From the NCBI GenBank assembly GCA_023443765.1, contig JAEZTA010000056.1, positions 1-14,526 on the forward strand: DNA of 14,526 nucleotides, written 5' to 3'. The DNA is from Bacteroidota bacterium (GTDB lineage Bacteria > Bacteroidota > Bacteroidia > Bacteroidales > Rikenellaceae). The notes under the pieces are model-generated. The model saw nothing but the letters and a program-made list of their open reading frames with translations. It did not search any database and was not told where the DNA came from. Shown here in pieces: positions 6,646-13,654 of the stretch. A program made the translations under genes and the position numbers. The number at the start of each line of letters is the position of its first letter. Positions within the stretch are counted from its first letter, which is position 1.

Positions 6646-7482
6646 TTACAGCGTGAAGACCATGGCGATCGGGTAGTGGTCCGAAATGAACGGAGCTCCG
6701 TAGTTGCCATCGAGTGTGGCGAACAGCTCGCATTTGAGTTTGCCGCGGAAGTAGAGGTGGTCGATGACGATGGTGTCGGGGGCCGAGCCGAATCCGTTGA
6801 AGGTTCCCTTGTGGTCGGTTGTCGCGGCCTTGGCGCGGACCGAAGCCATGTATTTGGTCAGCGGTTTGAAGATCGGGCTGTCGACCGGGGTATTGAAGTC
6901 GCCTCCGACGATTGCCGGGGCTTTCTTACCCGCGATTTCGTGGATTTTCTCCACCAGCAGCTTCACGCCCTCTTCGCGTGCGACCTTGCCTTTGTGGTCG
7001 AGGTGGGTGTTGAAATAGAAGAACTCCTTGCCCGACTCCTTATCCTTGAGTTCTACCCACGTCACCGTACGGTTGCAGGCTCCGTCCCAGCCGCGCGACA
7101 CTTTGTCGGGCGTTTCGCTGAGCCAGAACGTGCCGCTGTTGAGCAGTTCGAAGCGGTCGTGGAGGTAGTAAACGGCCATGGTTTCGCCCCGCTCGGCACC
7201 GTCGTCGCGGGCTGCACCTACGCGGGCGTACTGCGGGCACTCGGCGTCGATATATTGCAGCTGGTCGATCAGTCCTTCCTGTACGCCGAATACATCGGGA
7301 GCCTCCTGTTTGATCATCTGCGGTGTGGCGTGGCGGCGTTTCATCCAGGCGTTGTCACCGTCCTTGGCGCCGCTGTTGCGCAGGTTGTAGGAGATCAGTT
7401 TGATCGGCTTTGCGCCGTCCCCGGCGAATGCCGGCATTGAGAACATGGCTGCGAACAGCAGCAGAAGTGTTATTTTCTTCAT
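6646..7482 (-). CDS. Exported endonuclease/exonuclease/phosphatase (EEP) family protein
   Basis: The 278-residue protein has a clear Sec signal peptide (residues 1-20, cleavage after PAFA) and a complete metal-dependent EEP domain. SYNLRN supplies N33, GVQEG supplies E69, NTHLDH supplies H160, GGDFNT supplies D195 and N197, IDHLYF supplies D241 and H242, and SDHYP supplies D268 and H269. The fold covers nucleases, inositol-phosphate phosphatases and sphingomyelinases. Exported Bacteroidetes members that begin like this are usually annotated only as EEP family, and the substrate may be a phosphodiester in the periplasm or outside the cell. The gene is a single transcript with its own promoter just upstream and a shared terminator just downstream. 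Confidence 0.9.
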   Translation of the reverse strand: MKKITLLLLFAAMFSMPAFAGDGAKPIKLISYNLRNSGAKDGDNAWMKRRHATPQMIKQEAPDVFGVQEGLIDQLQYIDAECPQYARVGAARDDGAERGETMAVYYLHDRFELLNSGTFWLSETPDKVSRGWDGACNRTVTWVELKDKESGKEFFYFNTHLDHKGKVAREEGVKLLVEKIHEIAGKKAPAIVGGDFNTPVDSPIFKPLTKYMASVRAKAATTDHKGTFNGFGSAPDTIVIDHLYFRGKLKCELFATLDGNYGAPFISDHYPIAMVFTL

Positions 7483-7506
7483 TGGGTTATGGATGTAGTT
7501 ACATTA

Positions 7507-7536
7507 CAAAGTTAGGAATATTTTCCGGAATGCCAA
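7507..7536 (-). promoter_or_regulatory. Bacteroidetes-type promoter for the EEP-family gene
   Basis: On the minus strand a TTG -33 box (7534-7536) is followed after 19 bases by TAACTTTG (7507-7514), matching the -33/-7 consensus. The start would fall near 7501, about 18 bases before the ATG. The promoter sits in the 62-base gap after the MalY-type aminotransferase, so the two minus-strand genes need not share a transcript. Confidence 0.75.
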
Positions 7537-7544
7537 TCGTTTTT

Positions 7545-8708
7545 TCAGCCCTGCAACGTCTGCTTCAGGCGTTCGAGCCCGTCATTCAATAGTTTGCGTG
7601 GGCAGGCGATATTCAGGCGGATGAAGCCTTCGCCTGCGGCGCCGTACATCGCGCCGGAATTTACATGCAGGCGGCCTTTGTCGAGCAGCTGCTCGGAGAG
7701 TGCATCGGACGACATGCCCGCAGCCCGGCAGTCGATCCAGGCGAGGTAGGTCCCTTCCAGCGGTAGTACGGGGAATTGCGGCAGGTTGCGGGCAAAATAG
7801 TCGTGCAGCGCAAGGTAGTTCTCCCAGAGGTAGGCATTGAGCGCATCGAGCCATTCGGCGCCTTCGTTGTAGGCCGCAGTCAGGGCTTCGATGGCAAAGG
7901 GACTGATCATGCCTGTTTCGTTGATTTCGAGTGCACGCGTGATCTTTTCCCGGATTCCTTTGTCTGCAGCGAAGATGTTCGCAACCTGCAATCCCGCGAG
8001 GTTGAATGCCTTGCTGGGCGAGGCGCAGGTGACGGAATGTTGTCTGAATTCTTCGCAAAGCGAGGCGAAAGGCGTGTAGCGGAATCCCGGCATGACCAGT
8101 TCGCAATGAATTTCATCCGCCACGACGAATACGTCATGACGCAGGCAAATGTCGCCGATGCGCCGTAGTTCTTCGGCCGTCCAGACCCGTCCTGCGGGGT
8201 TGTGCGGGTTGCAAAGCAGCATCAGTTTCACGCCCGGATCAGCGGCGCAGCGTTCCAGGGCCTCGAAATCGACCGTATACGTATTATCCCGGTAGGTCAG
8301 TTCGCACTCGGCGGGTTTACATCCGCTGTTGTCGATGGCGATGAAAAAGTGGTTGTAGACGGGCGTCAGCACCAGCACCTGATCTCCCGGGCAGGTCAGG
8401 GCCCGGAGAATGGCCGAAAGGGCCGGGATTACGCCCGTGACGGGAAGTATCCAGCCGGGTTCCGGGGCCCAGCCGTGCCGCCGGGCGAACCACTTCGTGA
8501 CGGCTTCGTAATAGCTCTTCGGAACCGTTGCATAGCCGTAGATGCCATGGTCGACCTTTCGGCGGAGCGCCTCGACGACGCACGGCGCCGTGCGGAAATC
8601 CATGTCGGCGACCCACATCGGAAGGACATCGGCTGCAGGTTCCTCATCCCATTTCACCGAGTTAGTACCCCGGCGCGGAATGATCTCATCGAAATCGTAT
8701 TTTGCCAT
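7545..8708 (-). CDS. MalY/PatB-family PLP aminotransferase (probable cystathionine beta-lyase)
   Basis: The 387-residue protein is a full-length fold-type I PLP enzyme. The N-terminal FDEIIPRRGTNSVKWD and PMWVADMDF (30-38) are hallmarks of the MalY/PatB branch. Other motifs are GIYGYA (55-60), CNPHNPAGR (166-174), DEIH (198-201), and the PLP lysine K233 in SPSKAFNLAG. Members cleave C-S bonds of cystathionine or cysteine to give homocysteine or sulfide, pyruvate and ammonia, and some moonlight as regulators (E. coli MalY with MalT). Here methionine or cysteine metabolism is the likely role; the maltose link is not suggested by the neighbours. It is the last GC-rich gene before the A+T-richer right part. 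A -7 box lies 21 bases upstream. Confidence 0.9.
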   Translation of the reverse strand: MAKYDFDEIIPRRGTNSVKWDEEPAADVLPMWVADMDFRTAPCVVEALRRKVDHGIYGYATVPKSYYEAVTKWFARRHGWAPEPGWILPVTGVIPALSAILRALTCPGDQVLVLTPVYNHFFIAIDNSGCKPAECELTYRDNTYTVDFEALERCAADPGVKLMLLCNPHNPAGRVWTAEELRRIGDICLRHDVFVVADEIHCELVMPGFRYTPFASLCEEFRQHSVTCASPSKAFNLAGLQVANIFAADKGIREKITRALEINETGMISPFAIEALTAAYNEGAEWLDALNAYLWENYLALHDYFARNLPQFPVLPLEGTYLAWIDCRAAGMSSDALSEQLLDKGRLHVNSGAMYGAAGEGFIRLNIACPRKLLNDGLERLKQTLQG

Positions 8709-8728
8709 ATCGTTATATGCTTATACTG

Positions 8729-8736
8729 CAAAGTTA
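8729..8736 (-). promoter_or_regulatory. Probable -7 box for the MalY-type aminotransferase gene
   Basis: TAACTTTG on the minus strand fits TAnnTTTG and is identical to the -7 box of the neighbouring EEP gene. It lies 20 bases ahead of the ATG at 8708. No TTG was seen at the expected -33 position, so support is partial. Confidence 0.5.
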
Positions 8737-8765
8737 CGAAAAAATCCGAACCGGAGGCGGGTTAC

Positions 8766-10718
8766 CTATATCTTCGGGATTCCGATTCGGGTTGTGAGCA
8801 ATTGATAGAGTCCATCATAGAACTCAGGCAGTCGGGTAGGGTCTTGTGCTGACCCTTCGGGGATAAAGAGGACCATGCCCTGTCTTGCGCGGGTTAACAA
8901 TACGCGGTATGCATTTTTGAGGTATAGCACAACTTCCTCTTTATTGGCATTCAGCCACTTTGTGCCTTTGAACTGCTTGTAAATCCACCCGTTGTTGTAG
9001 CGTAGATTGGCATCCCAGGCAACACATGTCCAATCGAGTTCGAGCCCTTGAACGTCGAATTCCGATGCGACATCTTCCAGGTAGTAGGACGATCGCACAT
9101 CCTCTTTATCGTTTAGAAACCAGTTGCAGGCGTTAATTTTAATTTGTGTGCACAGCCCATAAGGTTTCAGGCGCATCGCTCCAGAACTGGCAATGACGCC
9201 GATACGTTCTGTACCACGCGCCTGCTCTCTTAGCCATTGGCGTGCCTGCGCCAAATCGCGCGTAACGACGATAGGGTATTTATCCGTAAGTTTTGCAAAA
9301 ATGGATTTAGCGATATGAATCTGATCGTCTAAGAGCGCCTTGACGAAGTTGGAAACGTTTTCGCTTCTAAACGAACGGATGGAGGTGCTCAGGTGCAGGT
9401 CATCGACATAAGTTACATTTAACCCCGCAACCATATGTTGAACCAGTTCTCCACGTGTATATTCTTGCTGGGTAATCTCTTGTGATACGTATACATCCCA
9501 ATCGGGGTAGTTGGTACGTAGTGCCGAGAACCACTCCGGAAGACCGGCTTCGCCCTTGTTGATCTCCTGTCCACCACCCACTAAGCAAATGATTGTTGCC
9601 CAGTCTTGATGTCGATCCATAATGCTGATCAGGAAGTTTGGCTCGGATTGGTTGAAATTGAGAATGCCTTTTTTCGACTTCATAAAATTCGAAGTCTGTT
9701 CGAGCGTCCAGGCTCTTTGTGCTTCATCGAAAACGACGACTTTTTCGATGGGCGGGGTCGGAACACTCAAAGCATCGTCCCGAAAATGGTGAATCGCCTG
9801 AATGAATGCTTTGGCCTTTTGTCGGGCTTCGTCTTTTTTTATTCCACTGTGTTCGGCTTCGTTGCGAGCCAGGGCTTCTTGAAGGACATCCACTAAAGGG
9901 CCATTTCCCGATAAAAAGACAGCGTGTTCGTCTTCGTCAAATTTGTGTCGCTCGTTCGCAATATTCAGTCCGGCAAGTGTTTTTCCTGCTCCCGGCACAC
10001 CTGTTACGAAGCATATCGACTTCCGGTTGCCCGATTTCGAATGCTCGATGATTTTATTGATTGCCTGCGCTGTTTTACTGAGATTGATAGCGCCTCCATC
10101 CGAACGGGATATTTCCGAGACATCGTGTCCGCGATAGAGAGCTTGTGCGGCCTCAATGATGGTGGGTGTTGGCTTATAAAGCGCATTCTCCCACGCCAAG
10201 GCATCTATTTCTGGTTGTGCGTGGGTTGCTGCAATATACGAAATTGTATTTCGGAAACTCTGCCTATTACAACGCACGACTTCTGAGACCCGATCTCGGC
10301 CTATGCTTATTGTTTGCGAGAGTCCAGGGGCCTTTGTTGCAACCAGTATTGGGATAATGAGCCGGTCATGGCTTCCTGCATGGAAATTCTTAAGGTCGGT
10401 GGCATAATCCATCACCTGGTCGATTGCATGCGCGTGATACGCTGTATCGCCAACCTTAAATTCGATTACGAAGATAATCCCGCGATAGAGCAAGATGTTG
10501 TCTACGCGTTTGCCCATACGCGGGATTGAGTATTCAAACATTAGCTGTGCATCGGGGAAATCCACCAGCGTTTGCTGCAACAACTGCACCTGCTCAATCC
10601 ATGCGTTTTTTTGCAACTCCTCGACGCTGAAGGAGTGGTTCCGGCATAAGGAACCTAATATTGAGTTAAGGGTGTCGTTTTGGAAATTGCCGACAGTGTT
10701 TGAGTAGTATGATCGCAT
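8766..10718 (-). CDS. PD-(D/E)XK nuclease-like domain fused to DUF2075-type superfamily 1 helicase
   Basis: The 650-residue protein has two modules. Residues 55-170 look like a PD-(D/E)XK restriction-type nuclease: F61-E62-Y63 strand, D73 in RVDNILLY, then E86-F-K88 in FVIEFKVG, followed by a helix HAIDQVMDYA. Residues 232-650 are a superfamily 1 helicase or ATPase: Walker A GVPGAGKT (240-247), Walker B VVFDEAQ (328-334), a motif III-like CLVGGGQEINKGEAG (378-392), EFDVQGLELDW (553-563) and a terminal arginine-bearing NAYRVLLTRAR (602-612). This matches the DUF2075 type. It should cut or remodel nucleic acid in the cytoplasm, possibly in phage defence or repair; that role is inference. The gene is visibly A+T-richer than those to its left. 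It follows a nitroreductase by 40 bases with no recognised promoter of its own. Confidence 0.85.
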   Translation of the reverse strand: MRSYYSNTVGNFQNDTLNSILGSLCRNHSFSVEELQKNAWIEQVQLLQQTLVDFPDAQLMFEYSIPRMGKRVDNILLYRGIIFVIEFKVGDTAYHAHAIDQVMDYATDLKNFHAGSHDRLIIPILVATKAPGLSQTISIGRDRVSEVVRCNRQSFRNTISYIAATHAQPEIDALAWENALYKPTPTIIEAAQALYRGHDVSEISRSDGGAINLSKTAQAINKIIEHSKSGNRKSICFVTGVPGAGKTLAGLNIANERHKFDEDEHAVFLSGNGPLVDVLQEALARNEAEHSGIKKDEARQKAKAFIQAIHHFRDDALSVPTPPIEKVVVFDEAQRAWTLEQTSNFMKSKKGILNFNQSEPNFLISIMDRHQDWATIICLVGGGQEINKGEAGLPEWFSALRTNYPDWDVYVSQEITQQEYTRGELVQHMVAGLNVTYVDDLHLSTSIRSFRSENVSNFVKALLDDQIHIAKSIFAKLTDKYPIVVTRDLAQARQWLREQARGTERIGVIASSGAMRLKPYGLCTQIKINACNWFLNDKEDVRSSYYLEDVASEFDVQGLELDWTCVAWDANLRYNNGWIYKQFKGTKWLNANKEEVVLYLKNAYRVLLTRARQGMVLFIPEGSAQDPTRLPEFYDGLYQLLTTRIGIPKI

Positions 10719-10758
10719 GATGGGATTTTCTGCGTGAATGGTTCTGGCTTTTGGCGGA

Positions 10759-11400
10759 TTATTCCTTAATCAGCAGTTCTTCCAACTGAATTTTTGGGAC
10801 ATAATGCGTTCCGTTTTCGCGGTAATAGGCATGACTGTCATTTTCGCCGATTGGTGTCAGTTCGATTTTTTCGATGCCCCGGCCGATGGCCAGGATCAGC
10901 AATGGTTCCAGTTTCAACCGGAACTCTTGTTTGATTTGCTCTTTGCCGAATGCCCCGATGCAGATGCCGTTTAGGCCAATCTCAGCAGCCTGTAACAGCA
11001 TGCTTTGCGCTGAGATACCTAGGTCGATATCGACATAACGATTCTCTTCGACTGTCGAGCAAATGATGATAAAGGCATTGGGTTCTGTGCCCGGAAAAGG
11101 GAGGTGAAGTTCGGGTAAAGCGCCTCCAAGGTGAATGTGCTTCAATACATTGGGAGCCTCGTCTGACAATACAGGCCGAAATCGCAGCGCTTGTTGATTC
11201 CGGGCCGAGGGAATTTTCGTATTAACCTCGATAATGCGGCGGAGTTGATCTTCGCGGACGATAAAACTGGCATCATAGCCTCGATGGCTGCGGTTTTTCG
11301 ACAACAGTCGGCTCAGCGTTACCAAAGGTCTGCGACCGGACTGACCTGCCGACCGGGTCCGGTACTCTTCCATTTTCCGTTCTAAATAGTTATCTGCCAT
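10759..11400 (-). CDS. Nitroreductase-family flavoprotein
   Basis: With the ATG at 11400 the product has 213 residues. The FMN-binding features of the nitroreductase fold are visible: NRSHRGYD at 36-43 (in place of the usual RRSIRxY), PSARNQQ at 64-70, and DIDLGISAQSMLLQAAEIGL (124-143) leading to NGICIGAF. AIGRG at 171-175 fits the end of the fold. Such enzymes use NAD(P)H to reduce quinones, nitro compounds or flavin; the physiological substrate is unknown. The frame is open to an ATG at 11484, but that would run through the probable -7 box at 11427-11434, and the extra 28 residues look non-native. The helicase-nuclease gene starts 40 bases after the stop, so the two may be co-transcribed. 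Confidence 0.85.
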   Translation of the reverse strand: MADNYLERKMEEYRTRSAGQSGRRPLVTLSRLLSKNRSHRGYDASFIVREDQLRRIIEVNTKIPSARNQQALRFRPVLSDEAPNVLKHIHLGGALPELHLPFPGTEPNAFIIICSTVEENRYVDIDLGISAQSMLLQAAEIGLNGICIGAFGKEQIKQEFRLKLEPLLILAIGRGIEKIELTPIGENDSHAYYRENGTHYVPKIQLEELLIKE

Positions 11401-11426
11401 TTTCGATTCTTTGTCATAACCTGTTA

Positions 11427-11434
11427 CAAAGATA
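11427..11434 (-). promoter_or_regulatory. Probable -7 box for the nitroreductase gene
   Basis: TATCTTTG on the minus strand matches the -7 consensus and lies 26 bases before the ATG at 11400, which decides for that start. No TTG at the -33 distance was found, so the upstream half is unproven. Confidence 0.55.
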
Positions 11435-11527
11435 CACAATAGCGGGGAAATTACATCTGGGTTCCGGGACCTTTTTATTGTCACAGTAGCCTGGTATCGG
11501 CTGTTGGCAGTGCACCGGAGATGAAAT

Positions 11528-11561
11528 AAAAAACGAGGCAGTCGTTAAACTACCTCGTTTT
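11528..11561 (-). terminator. Intrinsic terminator of tRNA-Asp
   Basis: A 9-base stem AAAACGAGG/CCTCGTTTT (11530-11538 with 11553-11561) encloses a 14-base loop. On the minus strand it is followed by a T-rich run (TTTTTTATTT), 8 bases after the tRNA CCA end. Confidence 0.85.
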
Positions 11562-11568
11562 CCTTTGT

Positions 11569-11645
11569 TGGCGGTGCGTAGGGGACTCGAACCCCTGACC
11601 CCGTGCGTGACAGGCACGTATTCTAACCGACTGAACTAACGCACC
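11569..11645 (-). tRNA. tRNA-Asp (anticodon GUC)
   Basis: Read on the minus strand, the 77-base gene folds into a full cloverleaf. The acceptor stem GGTGCGT pairs with ACGCACC, a discriminator G is followed by an encoded CCA (11569-11571), the anticodon arm is CGTGC-CTGTCAC-GCACG with anticodon GTC, and the T arm is CAGGG-GTTCGAGT-CCCTA-like. The D arm carries TTAGTTCAGTCGGTTAGAAT. It is a single-gene transcript with its own consensus promoter 20 bases upstream and a terminator directly downstream. Confidence 0.97.
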
Positions 11646-11664
11646 ATTCCGGTTATTGCGAGTG

Positions 11665-11695
11665 CAAAGATACCGTTTTTTCTGAAATCCGCAAA
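11665..11695 (-). promoter_or_regulatory. Bacteroidetes-type promoter for tRNA-Asp
   Basis: On the minus strand TTTG (11692-11695) is followed after 19 bases by TATCTTTG (11665-11672), a full match to the consensus. The start would fall near 11658, about 13 bases ahead of the mature tRNA end. Confidence 0.85.
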
Positions 11696-11796
11696 TATTT
11701 GCGGCATATTTTTTCGTTCAATTACTTCGAAGTTTATATTTGATTGATTCTGTTTTGCGCCCGCACAGAGTCTTTCCACATATAGGCTAAAGACGT

Positions 11797-13041
11797 TTAG
11801 CAAATATTTCGTTTGATTTCTTCGACAATATAGTGCACGTCTTCATCCGTTACATAAGGTCCGCTCGGAAGGCACAGGCCTTTCTTGAACAGCGATTCAC
11901 TCACTCCATTCAGATAGCTTGGGTTATCTGCATAAACCGGTTGCAGGTGCATAGGTTTCCATAAGGGACGCGACTCGATACCGGCCGCATCCAAAACAAT
12001 TCGCATAGCCTCGACATTACGGTTCGGTTCACTGTCCGTATGCAGCGATGCCGCAGCATGCGTAACTCCGGCGGCTCCACCTACGGCCCCCTGTACGGCG
12101 ATTTCATAGGCCTGTTCCTCGCCTTTGATGTGTAGTGACGGAGAGAGCAGGATCGTGCAGAGCCAGTAATTGCTATCGTAACGCGGCGATGGGTTTTCGT
12201 GCAGCTCAATTCCCTCTACTCCTGCTAATAACTCTTTGTAAAGTTGACAGATGTGTTTGTGATGAGCGATGTGGTCGTTGGCGACGGTCATTTGGCCACG
12301 ACCGATTCCGGCACAAATGTTTGACATGCGGTAGTTGTAACCGATTTGTTCGTGCTGATAATAAGGATATGCTTCACGAGCCTGTGTAGCATAAAACATA
12401 ATCTCCTTTTTCGCCTTCTCGTCCGGGCAGATAAGCGCTCCGCCGCCCGATGTGGTGATCATCTTGTTGCCATTGAACGAAAGCACTCCGTATTTGCCGA
12501 ACGTCCCGCAAACCCGGCCATCGAACTGACTGCCAAATCCTTCAGCAGCATCTTCGATAACCGGAATGTCGTATTTATCAGCAATCTCCATAATCTCGTC
12601 GATCTTGGCCGGCATTCCGTAAAGATAGACGGGTACGATGGCTTTCGGCTTTTTGCCCGTCTTGGAAATACGGTCTTTGATGGCTTCTTCGAGCAATGCG
12701 GGATCTATGTTCCAGGTTTCGGACTCAGAATCAATAAAGACCGGAGTGGCTCCAAGATAGGTAATGGGGTGCGAGGAGGCGCAGAATGTAAAGCTCTGTA
12801 CAATTACCTCATCGCCGGGACCTACGCCACACGCCAGCAGGGCCAGGTGTACAGCCGCCGTACCAGCAGAAAGGGCTACAACTTCCTTGTTGCCGCCGAC
12901 AAACATTTTCAGGTCATTTTCGAATGCATTCACATTGGGCCCCAGCGGGACTACCCAATTCGTATCGAATGCCTCTTTGATGAATTTCTGTTCCTCGCCT
13001 GACATATGGGCTAGGCAGAGATAAATTCGTTTCTTCTCCAT
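11797..13041 (-). CDS. DegT/DnrJ/EryC1/StrS-family sugar aminotransferase
   Basis: The 414-residue PLP enzyme transfers an amino group from glutamate to a nucleotide-linked keto sugar, giving an amino sugar for a surface glycan. Family marks are SAGTAAVHLAL (58-68), EDAAEGFGS (163-171) with D164 facing the PLP nitrogen, SFNGNKMITTSGGG (188-201) with PLP lysine K193, and YNYRMSN (235-241). Next to a PglC-like transferase it most resembles PglE, which makes the 4-amino sugar precursor of bacillosamine; that assignment is by context. A glycine/alanine-rich stretch at about 317-341 interrupts the small C-terminal domain and makes the protein longer than usual. The ATG lies 2 bases after the upstream gene's stop, so translation is probably coupled. 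No clear terminator follows. Confidence 0.88.
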   Translation of the reverse strand: MEKKRIYLCLAHMSGEEQKFIKEAFDTNWVVPLGPNVNAFENDLKMFVGGNKEVVALSAGTAAVHLALLACGVGPGDEVIVQSFTFCASSHPITYLGATPVFIDSESETWNIDPALLEEAIKDRISKTGKKPKAIVPVYLYGMPAKIDEIMEIADKYDIPVIEDAAEGFGSQFDGRVCGTFGKYGVLSFNGNKMITTSGGGALICPDEKAKKEIMFYATQAREAYPYYQHEQIGYNYRMSNICAGIGRGQMTVANDHIAHHKHICQLYKELLAGVEGIELHENPSPRYDSNYWLCTILLSPSLHIKGEEQAYEIAVQGAVGGAAGVTHAAASLHTDSEPNRNVEAMRIVLDAAGIESRPLWKPMHLQPVYADNPSYLNGVSESLFKKGLCLPSGPYVTDEDVHYIVEEIKRNIC

Positions 13042-13043
13042 AT

Positions 13044-13646
13044 TTATTTTTGTATTTCCGCTAATTCATAAGACCGGAATATCGTTTGAAAAATCAATCG
13101 GATATCTCCCAGGAATGTATGGTTATAGTAGTAATTGAGGTTGATTCGCACTTTGTCCGGGAAAATTATTTCGTTGTTATATTTCACCGGATCGGGCACT
13201 AAAGACAGAATTTCTTCTTCGTTGGCATATTTCAATGAAGCCGGGCCTGTGATTCCGGGGCGAAGTCTTAGGATGAGACGATCTTCACCCTGAAGTTTAT
13301 CGGCATATCCCGGGACATCGGGGCGGGGCCCGACAAAGCTCATATCGCCCTTTAGAACATTCCACAGTTCCGGAAGTTCATCGAGTTTATACTTTCTCAG
13401 GGTGCTTCCAAGCGGAGTGATTCGGCTCTCTCCGGCCACAGAAATAGAACTTCCCGAATGGCTGACAGTCATCGACCGGAATTTGTACATAGTAAAGAGT
13501 TTTCCATTCCGGCCTACGCGTCGCTGCTTGAAAATCACGGGACCTCCCGGCATTTTCACTTTGATCAAAAGGGCGATAATGATCAATACAGGCCAAAGAA
13601 CCAACAGCCCGAGCAGCGAAGCTGCCCGGTCAAAGAGGTATTTCAT
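13044..13646 (-). CDS. PglC-like phosphoglycosyl transferase (bacterial sugar transferase family)
   Basis: The 200-residue protein is the short, single-domain form of the polyprenol-phosphate phosphoglycosyl transferases. It attaches a sugar-1-phosphate from a UDP-sugar to undecaprenyl phosphate and so starts a glycan on the inner membrane. An N-terminal hydrophobic segment (about 8-28) is the re-entrant membrane helix. Then come FKQRRVGRNGK (39-49), the KFRSM motif (55-59), the catalytic D89-E90 pair in LDELPELWNVLKGDMSFVGPRP (88-109; DE plus FVGPRP), and RPGITGPASL (129-138). The length and lack of extra helices fit PglC rather than WbaP or WcaJ. It sits 8 bases downstream of licD and 2 bases upstream of the aminotransferase, in one operon. 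Confidence 0.9.
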   Translation of the reverse strand: MKYLFDRAASLLGLLVLWPVLIIIALLIKVKMPGGPVIFKQRRVGRNGKLFTMYKFRSMTVSHSGSSISVAGESRITPLGSTLRKYKLDELPELWNVLKGDMSFVGPRPDVPGYADKLQGEDRLILRLRPGITGPASLKYANEEEILSLVPDPVKYNNEIIFPDKVRINLNYYYNHTFLGDIRLIFQTIFRSYELAEIQK

Positions 13647-13654
13647 AATTGAAT

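Noticed and set aside
5235..6710. Open frame of 491 codons on the minus strand opposite the EamA and ferritin/VIT genes
   Set aside because: It is antisense to two convincing membrane and iron-protein genes, is rich in Arg, His and Gln as expected of a GC-rich shadow frame, and shows no domain.
11414..11617. 67-codon minus-strand frame covering the tRNA and its terminator
   Set aside because: It runs through the tRNA-Asp gene and a terminator hairpin and has no recognisable sequence.
11569..11645. tRNA-Asp as an attachment site for an integrated element carrying the helicase gene
   Set aside because: No second copy of the tRNA 3' end was seen in the window and no integrase gene is present.
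11735..11742. Plus-strand TATATTTG resembling a -7 box
   Set aside because: It has no TTG at the -33 distance and points into the 3' end of an oppositely oriented gene.
11787..11802. Short hairpin GCTAAA-GACG-TTTAGC at the end of the sugar aminotransferase gene
   Set aside because: The stem is weak and no T-run follows on the minus strand, so it was not called a terminator.
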